The position numbers and the translations under genes were made by a program. From Linyphia triangularis (taxonomy: Eukaryota; Arthropoda; Arachnida; Araneae; Linyphiidae), in NCBI GenBank assembly GCA_963978545.1, contig OZ021722.1, positions 9,205,401 to 9,269,400 on the forward strand: 64,000 bases of DNA, given 5' to 3'. This document shows, piece after piece, positions 47,476-58,268 of this stretch. Numbering within the stretch: the stretch's first letter is position 1; each line of letters opens with the position of its first letter. Under the pieces are notes generated by a model. That model did no database searches and was not told where the DNA came from. It was given only the letters and a program-made list of their open reading frames with translations.

Positions 47476-47915
47476 GTTTATTTTTGCAAATAGCGATTTT
47501 GCTTCACTGGTTGTTTACTAATTTTATTGACTATTTTTTGCAATCACATTTCCGCAAAATTTCACATGCAGAGGTAGTCATTTAAAAAAGAAAAAAAAGT
47601 AACCATCAATGCCTATTTCTGGGATTATCTGTGATTTAATGGATGATCAAATCTAAAGTCATGTACTGATACAGAAATAGCACTTTCTTTTAAACCTGAA
47701 ATTACTCCTGGGATCGCTACTTTCCTTCCATCAAATCAGAAATAATTCGTCGCTCTTCTAAATCGATGATATAAATCATCTTTTTTTTTGTGTGATATTA
47801 TTATTCATTTTGTGAATATTTTGTACTTTAAATATGCGTGGGTCATTCTCCACAAAGCGCACTATTTCAACACCAAGAAAGAGAAGAAAAAATTCGAAAT
47901 CATTAAATACTTAAA
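46686..47915. other. A+T-rich stretch
   Basis: Only the (TA)17 tract at 47438-47472 stands out. Confidence 0.5.
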
Positions 47916-48238
47916 ATTTTTTTTAAATCCTTTATATTAATTTCGAATTGTGTGTGTGTTTTAATAAATAAATAATAAAATTACTTTAATCAGAATAAAT
48001 AAACGATATTTGGATGGGAGAGCATAAGTTCACTTTCATTTTTAATAAATAAATTTTGATAAGTAGTTTGCCACACATTTTGCTGATAGAGATATATTTA
48101 ATATTTAAAATTAGATGCCAACACCAAACACATGCTGTTTACAGAATCGGTGCTGTGTTAACGAATATAAAAATTGGCAATGCATATAAAAGATTTATAT
48201 TAAAAACTTTGTTTTTATGGGTTATATTATTTCCCATG
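47916..48238 (+). mobile_element. Interspersed repeat, family A copy 2 (internally deleted)
   Basis: Begins TTTTTTAAATCCTTTATATT, then a short GTGTGTGTGT stretch, then jumps directly to the AATAAATAAATAATAAAATT part. The GCTGAAACTTGGCAG block is missing. Ends TTTTATGGGTTATATTATTT. Confidence 0.65.
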
Positions 48239-49162
48239 TAAAACTTATCACTTACAATCTAATTATTCCATTAGCAGAGATCTTCAGAAAATATAAATAG
48301 AAGTCGTCCACAGTTATTCAATTGATTTGATGTCCACGGACATGACAATTTCCTTGTTATTGTTTAGTTACGAATGGATTTGTGGGTTTATAAACATGAG
48401 ATTATTAAATTGATATCTGGTATAACTAATACTATCAAAATAAGTAATTAATAATAAATATTTAATTATTTTTATCTAATTTTATCTTGTCCCACGGAAA
48501 TGATGGTATGATCTTTATAGTTGCATTTATTTCACATGTAAATAATAAAATATGATTTTTGTGTTAAAAAAACAGAATACACAATGTGTATTGGAACCAA
48601 CATTAGACTTCTTCCCACTGTCACAGTTCACTTGTTTTACTTGGTGAGTTGTTAAACAACTAAAAACTGCTGTCTTCGGAAATGAAGCGCCAGTCTTGCG
48701 ACAAGAGATATTACATTAATTGTAATGAAAATACTACTCATAAAAGCTTTGTGCTCAATCATAACATTGCTTAACATACCTTATAGATAAATAAATATAG
48801 GTATCTAGGAAATATGAAGTGAAATTAAAATACTGATAAAGCAAGCAACCCTAATGTTGCGACAGTCCACGCACATGACAAATCATGCGCGAGGACGTAT
48901 TATTTTAGTATAAAAATATTTTTTAGCTTCCTATTACTTTTTTTAAGGAGTTTTGATTGCATTAACATTTATTCCATGGTTCACAGAAATATCCAACTTA
49001 TCTAATGGTGAAATAAATTGCAGTGACAAGCTTTTGTGTGTTTTATGGAGAATGATCCGTATACTAAGACAATTTCCGTTGGGAGGATGTTTCTTTTATA
49101 ATTCCATTCTATATAATAAAATAAAATGTGAAACTAATAAGTTTTCATATTTGTCTGGTTTT
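48239..49162. other. Intergenic, no supported feature
   Basis: A+T-rich; nothing recognised. Confidence 0.45.
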
Positions 49163-49249
49163 CTACAATGTAAATTCAAGCATTTTTTTTTTATTCAATT
49201 CTAAATGTTTCAAAAAGGCCATAAACAGAAAAATGTCTACTCAATAAGT

Positions 49250-49285
<36 letters not shown>

Positions 49286-49705
49286 GCAATCAAAGTTTTC
49301 CTGTTAGACGATGGCGGCGAGAAAGTGATTCATTCGGCTCGAATTGAATGTGACGTCAAGGCTTCCCAAACATTGGATCGAAATGTGACAGCGGAAAGCA
49401 GTTTTGCAAATTTCTCGCAAATCGCGCCAACCTGTACGTGATATGGCAATGGTCTACCAGCGCCAACTATTTGGCAGAAACCTTACGATAACCATAGAAA
49501 CAGCAGGAGCCCTCGACGTCACAGATTTTGCTGTATGTTTTGATCGGACTGGTTTTTGCTCGATTTTGAGCCATTTTATTTTCCTAATATTCATATAACT
49601 AATTTTTTTAAGTACTTTTGTTTAAATATTTGGAATCAGATAGAAATTCTTCGTAAATATAAACTAATTTCAGTAGTTTTTTAAAAAATGCGCGAATTGT
49701 CCATT
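49163..49705. mobile_element. DNA-transposon-like repeat, family B copy 2
   Basis: Same orientation and content as 30375-30912. It differs mainly by a long poly-T (49252-49279) and by the absence of the C run. The right end TTTTTAAAAAATGCGCGAAT followed by TGTCCATT is intact; the left end is decayed. Confidence 0.72.
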
Positions 49706-50123
49706 ATGCACATTTGCTTTAAATGATGGTTGAAAATTCATGTTTACTTATAAAGCAAAAAATTTTGAGGGAATAAATTGAATGTCTCTTGAATGCATAC
49801 TCAAATAGAGAAACTAATCCTTATAGTAAATTTATTAAAATAAAATGGCATGTGATCAAGAGGGAAGTACAAATATCAACATGTTTTAGGCTTTCAGAAC
49901 CTCCTAATTTTTGGTGGCTTGAGAATAGTTTTTAAATGTGCTAGATTTTCATATGAAAATTGGAATTCTTAAGAAATTCTTAAATGGAAAAAAATAGAAT
50001 AAACTTATACAATAGTTTGGGCAAGCATTTTGTGAGATATAGCAGTTTCAATATTAAATTCCTTTTCCTCAGTTTTCATAACTTTTAGACAAAAAAGCAA
50101 TTTAAAAATTGTCATTGTATAAT

Positions 50124-50335
50124 ACAGGGTGGTCATAAAATAACTTTGCCAATATATGGACCTCTAGCGGCCGTCCCGTTCAACATATCGAGATGAAATT
50201 TCATGCATAGTTTATTCAGAGGTATGAGCTCTAGATTCTTTGAATGGCAACAAAATGGCGCCCACGGTTACGGTTATTGTTACAGAACTATGCATTTTCG
50301 AATGGTAACACCTACTTTTTTCTGTCGCAAAGTGT
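50124..50335 (+). mobile_element. Fragment of an unidentified element
   Basis: Begins TACAGGGTGGTCATAAAATA, a typical arthropod transposon terminus, followed by GC-richer sequence. Its other end is not visible; it abuts the inverted family B copy. Confidence 0.35.
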
Positions 50336-50337
50336 TC

Positions 50338-50725
50338 AGCGCAAATTAGTTTGTATATATGAATAATTTCTTTCTGATGCTAAATATTCAAACAAAAGTA
50401 CTTTAAAAAAATTAGTTATTTAAATATTAAGTAAAGAAAGTGCCTCGAATCCCCGATCCGTTATAGCTCTGACGTCATGGCAACCTTCCGTTTCCACTGT
50501 TATCGTGAGGTTTCTGGCAAATAGTTGGTTCATGTTTGGTAGACAATTGCCATATCCCATGCCGGTTGGCGCGATTTGCAAAAAACTTACAAAACTGGTT
50601 TCCACTCTGTGTTTCAAGCCAAGTTGTTTCCGATTAAGTTACGTCACATTTGCTTCGAGCCGAATGTTTCGTTTTTCCCTTTTCCCGCCAAAATCTCTAA
50701 CAAGCAAACTTGGATTTCAAATATA
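50338..50725 (-). mobile_element. Repeat family B copy 3 (inverted, truncated)
   Basis: Reverse complement of the central and right parts of family B (for example ATCGTGAGGTTTCTGGCAAA matches the complement of copies 1 and 2). The outer left terminus of the family is missing. A short GT microsatellite follows at 50727. Confidence 0.65.
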
Positions 50726-51511
50726 TGTGTGTGTGTGTGTACTGTACATACTGAATGTAATTACTGCAGATAAATGCAAAACATGGATTTCAATGCATGA
50801 TAACTAAATTAAGTATTTATCTCTCATCGCCCCTCGCCCCCCTCACACCCACACACTTCAATACTATTACGAAAATCGTCTGTATAAAATAGTAAATAGA
50901 GAGGAATTTATTTTAAAGTTTTATTTTTTTATTCTGTCTATAATTGTTAATAAATTAATGTATCTTAGATGCGGAAAATGTAATAAGTATTAGAACGTTT
51001 GTATAAAAGTATATAAAGTTATCTCTAAATACCAAGTTGTTTATGTGCTGTCGGCTACGATTGGTTATTTGACTATAAAGGACCTAATATCAGCCTATAA
51101 ATATAAACTATAATCAATTTACTATGGAAGATACTGATTATAGGATTTAATGAAAGAAAAGCGGCGAATTAAATCAAATCAGATTTCAGGGATATATTTT
51201 GACAAAAAAATATCACCAAATTTAAGAAATCGTCGACAAAACTATTTGTCAATGTGTAGTTTTAGCTTCGCCCAGGCAGATAGATGGAGATTTTTTATAT
51301 CCTTCTATCTGCCTTTTACTACATCAGTGTGGAATTAAAAAAAAAATATATATATATTATTTTAAGTTAATCAAACTAATGAAAATAAAAATATTATTTG
51401 GCAACAAAAAATAATATTTGTGTTTAGTGGTTTGTAAATTTTAACGACATTCTGACATTTGTTCTTTTGATTGTTGTAGACGTTATCGATTGAACTCCAC
51501 CAGAAATTGAA

Positions 51512-51777
51512 ACAAAAAGCCTTATAATTTTATCCGATCGGAAAGATTTGTTTTCGCTGTAAATCAGGACTTGAAGAAGATACAACAATGTACCATCACT
51601 CTAGGATACAAACCAACTTTTCACAAACAAAACAGTTGTGACAGTAAACATAAAAGCTGCGAAGGAATGCTCCCAGTTTCATTGCGTGACGCAAGTGATT
51701 TCCGTGCTACTTTACTGGGCTTGGCCAACTATCGACTAGCATGGATCTCGCACTCCGAACAAAGGCAGAAAGTTTAG
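51512..51777 (+). other. Unassigned open segment
   Basis: A frame is open for about 88 codons up to TAG at 51775-51777. Its second half is protein-like (KSCEGMLPVSLRDASDFRAT). There is no ATG near its left end; an acceptor-like TGTAAATCAG lies at about 51559-51568. It may be a terminal exon or a remnant. Between 50726 and 51511 nothing else is supported. Confidence 0.25.
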
Positions 51778-51892
51778 TCCCGAGTTTATTGTCATTTAAT
51801 GGGAAACGACAGATTGCTCCGCTGTGATGAATGGTCAAGTGTTTTAAAACTTGTTTAGTTCAGTTAGTTTTGGCTGAAATTAGACATCTATT

Positions 51893-52150
51893 TGCCTATA
51901 CTAAACTTCAACTTAACTAGACATCACTTAGACGATAGATCGTCACAGTGCTCGTAGGTATTTAATCCATTTTGGCGGAGTGAAGACATAATTCTCGCCA
52001 AACCTTATAGTCTTTTGTTCCCTACACAGGGTTGTGGTTTGGCGAACATTATGCTTTCACACCGCCAAAATGGATTAAATACCTATGAGCACTGTGACGA
52101 TCTATCGTCTAAGTGATGTCTAGTTAAATTGAAGTTTAGTATAGTTAGGC
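51893..52150. mobile_element. Near-perfect inverted repeat / hairpin element, family K
   Basis: The left arm (about 51893-52008) and right arm (about 52035-52150) are reverse complements with only a few differences over roughly 110 bp. For example, ATAGATCGTCACAGTGCTC on the left faces GAGCACTGTGACGATCTAT on the right. The loop is about 30 bp. It looks like a young foldback MITE; if transcribed it would form a long hairpin. No other copy is in the window. Confidence 0.82.
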
Positions 52151-52179
52151 TGCTTGATCTCAAAACTCTCCGGGAATTA

Positions 52180-52480
52180 CGTAGGTTGAGGGAAAAACGC
52201 TTATTTAATTTAGTTTAGTTTGCCTGGTTCCGGCTCTTTATTTCTGCTACTAGGACGAGTTTATTACATCCAAGTACGTCTCATAATTCTGAACTACGAT
52301 AAGATTATGTGGTCGAAACCTTATCGCGCCAACCCCCAACCACACCAACAAGAGAACGTTAGGGACACGACAGCTATTTAGTGTGCACCTGCCCTCTATA
52401 TAATAGTACACAACTGTATTCGGGAAGGCCAGAATCGAACCCGCGATCTTACGCTGATTCTATTTGGATCGTAAAAGAAC
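52180..52480 (-). repeat. tRNA-like fragment, possibly a 5'-truncated SINE
   Basis: In reverse complement 52425-52480 contains GATCGCGGGTTCGATTCTGG, a good polymerase III B box with T-arm-like context, but no A box precedes it. The following 240 bp is of mixed composition and unlike the SINE family at 54-57 kb. Between 52480 and 53010 I see only A+T-rich DNA and a run of about 34 A residues at 52831. Confidence 0.35.
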
Positions 52481-52827
52481 ATTGATCAAAATAATGATTA
52501 ATTTCAGTTATATTTTCAGAGGTGGAGGGGAATTATTTATTTGACATTTGTTTAATATGAGAAACCATTAAATCTCGGAGTAACCGGTGTGTCTCAGCGC
52601 CGACCACCTAAACCAATAGTATTTCAAGTTATTTTGATGTGGTGTAGGTAAAATTGGTTGGTAAAATAATCTTCAATTCAAACATAGATTGATATAAAAT
52701 ACCATGACAACAATAACAAAAAATGCCATCTTCTTTTTTTAGCTGTTATATTAATCAGGTATCAAGACCCTAAATTAAATTAAATAAAATAAAATAAAAA
52801 GTTTAAACTACCTCACAGCTATAGACG

Positions 52828-52865
<38 letters not shown>

Positions 52866-53010
52866 TAATTAAACACTGAGCAAAAAGAAAATGGATAAAC
52901 ATTACTTAAAAAAAAATATATTTCTTCCACTTCATCCGGAAGTGACCAAGCCTTAGCAACAGGATAGGTAGAGCCTAGAGTCTGAACGGTTGTAGGAATT
53001 TTGGTCAATC

Positions 53011-53632
53011 TTTTATTTTTTAAATTTTTTATATTAACTTCGATTTTATGCATGTGTGGGTGGCTGGTTGGTTGGTTGGTTGGTTGGTTGGTTGGTTGGT
53101 TGGTTGGGTGGGTGGGTATGTCCATAGCGGGCAAATCTGCGATGGCCTAATTAACCCCCTCGCCATCATCCAATCGGGCTGAAACTTGGCAGATAGATTC
53201 AATGTCGATGACAATGCATTCTATAAAATTTTAGCGGCTGTCGCTATCACTAAAAGGTCGCTTAAACGGAATACTAATAAACGAACTTGCCGTTACCCAA
53301 TCGCGCTTAAATAGCATTTAACCGATCATTGAAGAAACTCTTTCCTGTAGCTAAAATTGTTTTAATAAATAAATAATAAAATTGTTTGAATCAGAATAAA
53401 AAAAAAAGATATTTGTTTGCGAGTGCATAAATTCACAATAATTTTTAGTGAATAAATTTTTTAAATGATTTACAGCATATTTTGCCAATAGAGATGTTTT
53501 TAATATTTAAAAATAGATGCAAAAGCCAACCACACCCTGGCAACAGAAACGGCACCTTTTGTTAATTATTCTAAAAATTGGCATTGTATATAAAGGATTT
53601 ATATTAACAACTTTTATGGGTTATATTATTTT
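53011..53632 (+). mobile_element. Interspersed repeat, family A copy 3
   Basis: The fullest copy. It has a start with TTTTTTATATTAACTTCG, a (TTGG)n microsatellite at about 53065-53107, the block GGCTGAAACTTGGCAGATAG near 53179, AATAAATAAATAATAAAATT, and an end with TATAAAGGATTTATATTAAC then TTTTATGGGTTATATTATTT. Confidence 0.72.
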
Positions 53633-54189
53633 TCGATATTAAACGTGTTTTTTTTTTTTTTTTTTTTTTGTGGTCAGGGAAATGACAAAAATGTTTTAAA
53701 CAGATATCGGATATATATCTTTACTCCATGTAAGGAAATCGCAGTGATATTTTAAGTTGTGCTGTTAAATATTTTCAAGTACATTGCTTGCTTCTTGTAA
53801 GGTCATTTCGTAGACATATTTTTTACACATTACATATTCCTGAGGTGTCATATAAAAAGCAATTTTTTTTTTTTTTTTTAGTAATTATATTGCATGTTTT
53901 TGTATAATAATACAAGTACACTAATTATATAATTACATTATTAACAATACTACAACAAATAAATGTATTACTATTTCAAAGATCTAGTTCTCTACAAATA
54001 TTTAGTTGATAAATTAACTGAAATATTTAAAAAAAATTTCATTAAATACTCTATGATGGATGTACGGGATACCGTTTATCTTCAGATCGATACCGACACG
54101 GGCCATTCCATACAGAGTTCTGCTTCTCAAATAAAATTTCATTATATCTCTCAGCAACGTTCATCTATGATAGAGTATTAAAATAATAT
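53633..54189. other. A+T-rich spacer
   Basis: Poly-T tracts at 53647 and 53864; nothing else recognised. Confidence 0.5.
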
Positions 54190-54790
54190 AACATAACCCA
54201 TAAAAACTAAGTTTTTAATATAAATCCTTTGTATGAATTGCCAATTTTTATGTTCATTAGCATAGCGCCGTTTCGGTTGTCAGCTTGGTGTTTGCAACTA
54301 ATTTTAACAATCAAAAACATCTCCTATCAGCAAAATATGCGGGAAACTACTTTTCAAAATTTATTCATTAAAATGAAAGTGAATTTATGCATTCACATCC
54401 AAATATCATTTATTTATTCTGATTGAAGTTATTCGTTCGTCTATTTATTTATTTACTAAAACAATTTTGGCAACAGGAAAGAGTTTCTTCAATGATCGGT
54501 TAAATGCTATTTCAGCGTGATTGGATGACGGCAAGTTGATTTATTAGTATTCCGTAAAAGCATCCTTTTAGTATCAGTGGATTGGTTGTATTCAGATTAT
54601 CTGGCGCCGTCAGCAACACGAGGGCTATAATGCGCCGAAACATTCGTCATTAGACAAGCCAACATACATTTACAAACACCCATGCCTTACACGGGACTCG
54701 AACCCGCAACCTCGCGGTCTAGAAGCTAGCACGCTAACCACTATACCGTTTGGTCGGCTTAGTATCAGTGGAAGCCCCAAAATTTTAATA
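54190..54790 (-). mobile_element. Interspersed repeat, family A copy 4 (inverted), split by a SINE
   Basis: Reverse complement of family A from its right end. It runs through the AATTTATT and ATCCAATC-complement blocks to CCTTTTAGTATCAGTGG. Continuity is broken by the SINE at 54581-54758 and resumes with GGAAGCCCCAAAATTTTA. It faces copy 3 across a 560-bp spacer, so the two could pair. Confidence 0.7.
54581..54758 (-). mobile_element. tRNA-derived SINE, copy 1
   Basis: 178 bp in reverse orientation. It carries a tRNA-like head with A box (TATAGTGGTTAGCGTGC) and B box (GGGTTCGAGTCCC), then a body ending near ATAATCTGAATACAACC. Flanked by the 13-bp target duplication TTAGTATCAGTGG (54568-54580 and 54759-54771). 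Inserted in a family A repeat. The anticodon-loop region reads TTCTAGA, but the stem does not fold like an intact tRNA. Confidence 0.85.
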
Positions 54791-54860
54791 ATTTAAAGCA
54801 AACAAGTCATCTAAGAAATCTCAAGTATGCAGTCTGCGCATGCATCCAATAGCATATTAA

Positions 54861-55074
54861 CCTTTTCCGCTCAAACGGCGCCTCTCCGGCGCCACATGAT
54901 TGAATGCCGCAACTCAAGAAGACCACTAGGTTTGATGCGGAAATTCGATGCAAGGCCAATGACTGTGTTTAGTTTCTATGAAGCGAATCCATAACCATGG
55001 ATCGAACCAAAAATCCCGCGAAACGTCTCAAGTTGCTAATACCTCCATGTGAAAAAGGCTTCGAATGCAAAGGG
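54861..55074. mobile_element. piggyBac-type MITE, family J copy 2
   Basis: Flanked by TTAA on both sides (54857-54860 and 55075-55078). Ends CCTTTTCCGCTC and GAATGCAAAGGG. The interior matches the reverse complement of 27123-27326 (for example TGCGGAAATTCGATGCAAGG). Confidence 0.78.
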
Positions 55075-55323
55075 TTAAAAATATATCTCTTTTTTTTTGC
55101 TGTGTTCATAACAAATAAGTAATACGCACTCAATGTTCGTAATGCACGTTTTCCTATAGTTTTCATTGTTTTGTTTTAACAGACGTTCCGTTTACGATAA
55201 TCGAAACTGGACAATGGCATTTTTTTTTAAATTTCTAAGAAACTGAAGAATGGTTCCAGGGACTAGAAAATAATTAAAGCAACATACATCCTTGTATGGA
55301 AGCTCGTTCGATTTTCATTTCAG

Positions 55324-55403
55324 ATCCTTCTAGAAAGCGCCGATTCGCTCGACTTTTTCAATCAGAAGCAGATTAAAAATGAAACAATATCTACAGGCGA
55401 TAC
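55324..55403 (+). CDS. Exon of an unrecognised gene (three-exon 3' part)
   Basis: Acceptor ATTTTCATTTCAG (ending 55323) and donor GATAC|GTAAGTT at 55404. Reads ILLESADSLDFFNQKQIKNE then TISTGD plus two bases. It joins in phase to exons at 57244-57357 and 58160-58268, giving 100 residues to a stop. All three exons are GC-richer than their introns and the two donors are consensus GTAAGT. The product tail is Lys- and Cys-rich (ITCKCGKKGK, FRKKCLCPLK), perhaps metal- or nucleic-acid-binding, but no family is recognised. The frame is also open upstream of this acceptor to about 55267 without an ATG; the 5' exons were not found. Confidence 0.5.
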
Positions 55404-56411
55404 GTAAGTTGAAGTTTTTTTTTTCTTTTAATTTTAATTAAAAAAAATTTGTCACAATGAAAAGACGATTCATAAGTTGAAGTTTTCGTGTAGCTTTTCG
55501 TATGATTATGTTACAAAGTGTCTGGAAGTCTCAAAACGACATCATCAATATTTTTCGAACTTTCTACAAATTTGTCCATCTGGATATCTTAAAAACTTTT
55601 AAGAATGTTTTGAAAAAGGTGTTGCAAAACAAGTAAAGTTTTGGCTCTTATCACTGGAAGCGTTATTTGATAGTTTTTGGATAAATTAATTGCGGAAGAA
55701 GTAATTTGCATTCAAATAGCTTCGGTTTTGATGGGGCAAAAATACAATCCCTCGCAGGGTAAACACAATCGGGTTATTGGATAAGTTTGTGAAATAAGTT
55801 GAATGCATAAAAGTTGATAACTTTTTGCGTCGATTTCAACTTAAGTAGACTCTTGCTCTTCTTGACTGTCATTTAGGAATCCTCAATAAGAAATCAATTT
55901 TAAAAATTATTTACCATACTGGTGGACACCATAGTCTGTACCTAGTATGTATCCATTCATATATGAAACAATCATTAATTTTTTATTGTAAGAATAGATT
56001 AACTTGTTTGAGATTGTTGAACCGTTATTCTACTTTCAAATCTTAAAAAAAAAAATATCAATACAAGAACATTTTCTTACACTGTCCGGTATATACGTTT
56101 CCTAAGAGGAAATATGTCACATATTTTGATACATATGTTACCACTAAAGCACGAAATGCGTTAATGTGCACATTACCTAGCTAATCTGCAGATTAACTGA
56201 TTTGTTCCGTTAACGTGGAGAGCTCAAAGTTTTCCGCATTTTACTTAGGTAATGTGCACGTTAATGGATTCAGTATCAATAAAGTTCAAAAATTTGATAG
56301 ATTCTCTCAGCTAATTCGTTGATTGTATTAACTTGATTCTCTAGATATTGAAAAATATACAACATTATGTATTAATTTACGTGTACAGAAAAGTTGTTGT
56401 TCCAACAAAGA
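55404..56411 (+). other. Intron sequence of the unrecognised gene, with recurrent AGGTAATG motifs
   Basis: A+T-rich. From 56157 on it contains motifs like AATGTGCACATTACCTAG and its inverse (56157-56182 and 56251-56270), which recur beyond the SINEs at 56846-56876 and 56920-56955. They look like parts of an older palindromic element later split by the SINEs. Confidence 0.4.
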
Positions 56412-56441
56412 TTTGCACTTTAACGAGTGCTTAGGTAATGC

Positions 56442-56630
56442 GCCGATCAAACGATATAGTGGTTAGCGTGCTAGCTTCTAGATCGCGAGATTGCGGGTTC
56501 GAGTCCCGTGTTAGGCATGGGTGTTTGTAAATGTATGTTGGCTTGTCTAATGACGAATGTTTCGGCGCATTATAGCCCTCGTGTTGCTGACCTCGCCAGA
56601 TAATCTGAAAACAATCCAGCAAAGATCTTA
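56442..56630 (+). mobile_element. tRNA-derived SINE, copy 2
   Basis: Same family as 54581-54758, plus orientation: GCCGATCAAACG head, A box TATAGTGGTTAGCGTGC, B box GGGTTCGAGTCCC. The left flank 56412-56441 is repeated at 56631-56660 with one difference, an unusually long (30-bp) target duplication. Confidence 0.82.
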
Positions 56631-56660
56631 TTTGCACTTTAACGAGTGCCTAGGTAATGC

Positions 56661-56843
56661 GCCGATCAAACGGTATAGTGGTTAGCGTGCTAGCTTCTAG
56701 ACCGCGAGATTGCGGGTTCGAGTCCCGTATAAGGCATGGGTGTTTGTAAATGTATGTTGGCTTGTCAAGTGACGAATGCTTCGGCGCATTATAGCCCTCG
56801 TGTTGCTGACGGCGCCAGATAATCTGAATACAACCAACCAAAA
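56661..56843 (+). mobile_element. tRNA-derived SINE, copy 3
   Basis: 183 bp, flanked by GCCTAGGTAATGC at 56648-56660 and 56844-56856. It therefore landed inside the right-hand target duplication of copy 2. Ends in CAACCAACCAAAA, an A-rich tail. Confidence 0.85.
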
Positions 56844-57243
56844 GCCTAGGTAATGCGCAGATTATCTAGGTAATTTGAGAAATGAAATAATCTTCGGCCC
56901 CTTTAACGGATCGCACTAGTTAATACACACATTACCTAGATAATCTGGAGAATAACTGATTTCTGCACTTTTGCTGTAATATATATACATTTCAAATAAT
57001 TCTTTTTCTGTCATTAAATTGCAACCAATGCAATATAAACAAAGAAATGACATAAAGGTGCGAATTTTCTGCGTTAAAAAAAGTATTGAGGTCATTTTAA
57101 TTCAAACGGATTTGTTTCGATAATTCTAATGTTAATTAAAGCAAGTGTAGCGAAAGCTTAAAATTTTGTTTTTTGAACTGAATCTCAGAATAAACGTTTT
57201 GCATTTCAGTGTGTTTATACCTTCTAAGTGAAGTGCTTTGCAG

Positions 57244-57357
57244 TAGTGAACAAATTGGTAAAACTAGTTCAAACCAGAAGCATAAGACGGACGAAAGTTC
57301 TTTGATCACCTGCAAATGCGGCAAGAAAGGCAAGACTGTGAAGAAAAGACTGGAAAT
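57244..57357 (+). CDS. Exon of the unrecognised gene (middle)
   Basis: Acceptor GTGCTTTGCAG (ending 57243), donor AAAT|GTAAGTAG at 57358. The first base completes Thr of the previous exon. Reads SEQIGKTSSNQKHKTDESSL then ITCKCGKKGKTVKKRLE, with two bases left over. An alternative upstream acceptor (CATTTCAG ending 57209) would break the frame with the previous exon, so the downstream one is preferred. Confidence 0.5.
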
Positions 57358-58159
57358 GTAAGTAGTTAGTTGATTGTGATTACAACTGAAAGAGTAAAAA
57401 TTAAGCTTTTATTTTGAAAAATGCTATCGTTTTTGTATTTGACGTTGGCATATGATTATTTAAACCAGATAGGCGAAGAGAGGAGGTGGGAGTATGTCTT
57501 AAGAGGGCATGGGACACTGAAATCACCAACAATGATTTTTTTTTTTAATTCTATAAAAATTGAGGACGTCACTAACTTTAATTTAGCGTTTAAATTTTTG
57601 AAATCCGATGATGATTTTAGGTGGTAAAATCTTTATTTTAACGTATCACGCACTTGTTGGCAAAAGTTTAAAAGCTTTTTCACATTTTGCGTGTGTGCGA
57701 AAAGCTCCTTGCGATTCATGTTTTGATAAATCTCCCTAATTTTTTGTATAAATAATTTTTAATGTACTATAAAGAAATACACGCGTGCTTTTTTATGTCG
57801 CATAATTTTGTCTATTTTTTGTCGTGTTGGAAATTTGAAATATGTGCATTTTTTTTTAATGAAAAATCACTAGCGCAATGTTTGAAATTTTTATTTCTGT
57901 TCAACTGTAGCTCCCAAAGATAAAAGCATGTGTGAAATTTTTTATTATAATAAATTGATAAACAACTTCAAATTTTTGTTTCATGTTCGCTAAAATATTG
58001 TGTCGCGAGGAGCATTTTGAAAAAAAGTTAAAATTTCGTATTATTTTAATGCATTTTTCTCACTAATTTACTATCGATTTTATGTTATCTGCTCGAACTT
58101 TTGTTGTTGTCTTATATGTAATATCTTCAATGTTTGTGAAATTTTTATTTAATTCTAAG

Positions 58160-58268
58160 CAAAACTAAAGAATTTCGGAAAAAGTGTCTATGTCCCCTTA
58201 AGACAAACATTTTAGACACCAATACTAGGAAATTACTAGAAAACTCAGAATTCGAAGCTAAATTTTAA
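58160..58268 (+). CDS. Terminal exon of the unrecognised gene
   Basis: Acceptor TTTTTATTTAATTCTAAG (ending 58159). The first base completes Ile. Reads KTKEFRKKCLCPLKTNILDT, then a charged tail ending KF-TAA at 58266-58268. Phase agrees with exon 57244-57357. No nearby AATAAA was found, which is a weakness; the acceptor is fair. Confidence 0.42.

Noticed and set aside
52808..53214. Minus-strand frames rich in PTNQPTNQ
   Set aside because: Produced by the (TTGG)n microsatellite in family A copy 3.
54680..54758. Possible tRNA gene on the minus strand
   Set aside because: A and B boxes are present but stems do not pair, the sequence is repeated with identical downstream body and target duplications, so it is a SINE head.
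56431..56841. Two similar 60-70 codon minus-strand frames containing RDSNPQSRDLEAS
   Set aside because: They are antisense translations of the tRNA-derived SINE copies, not genes.
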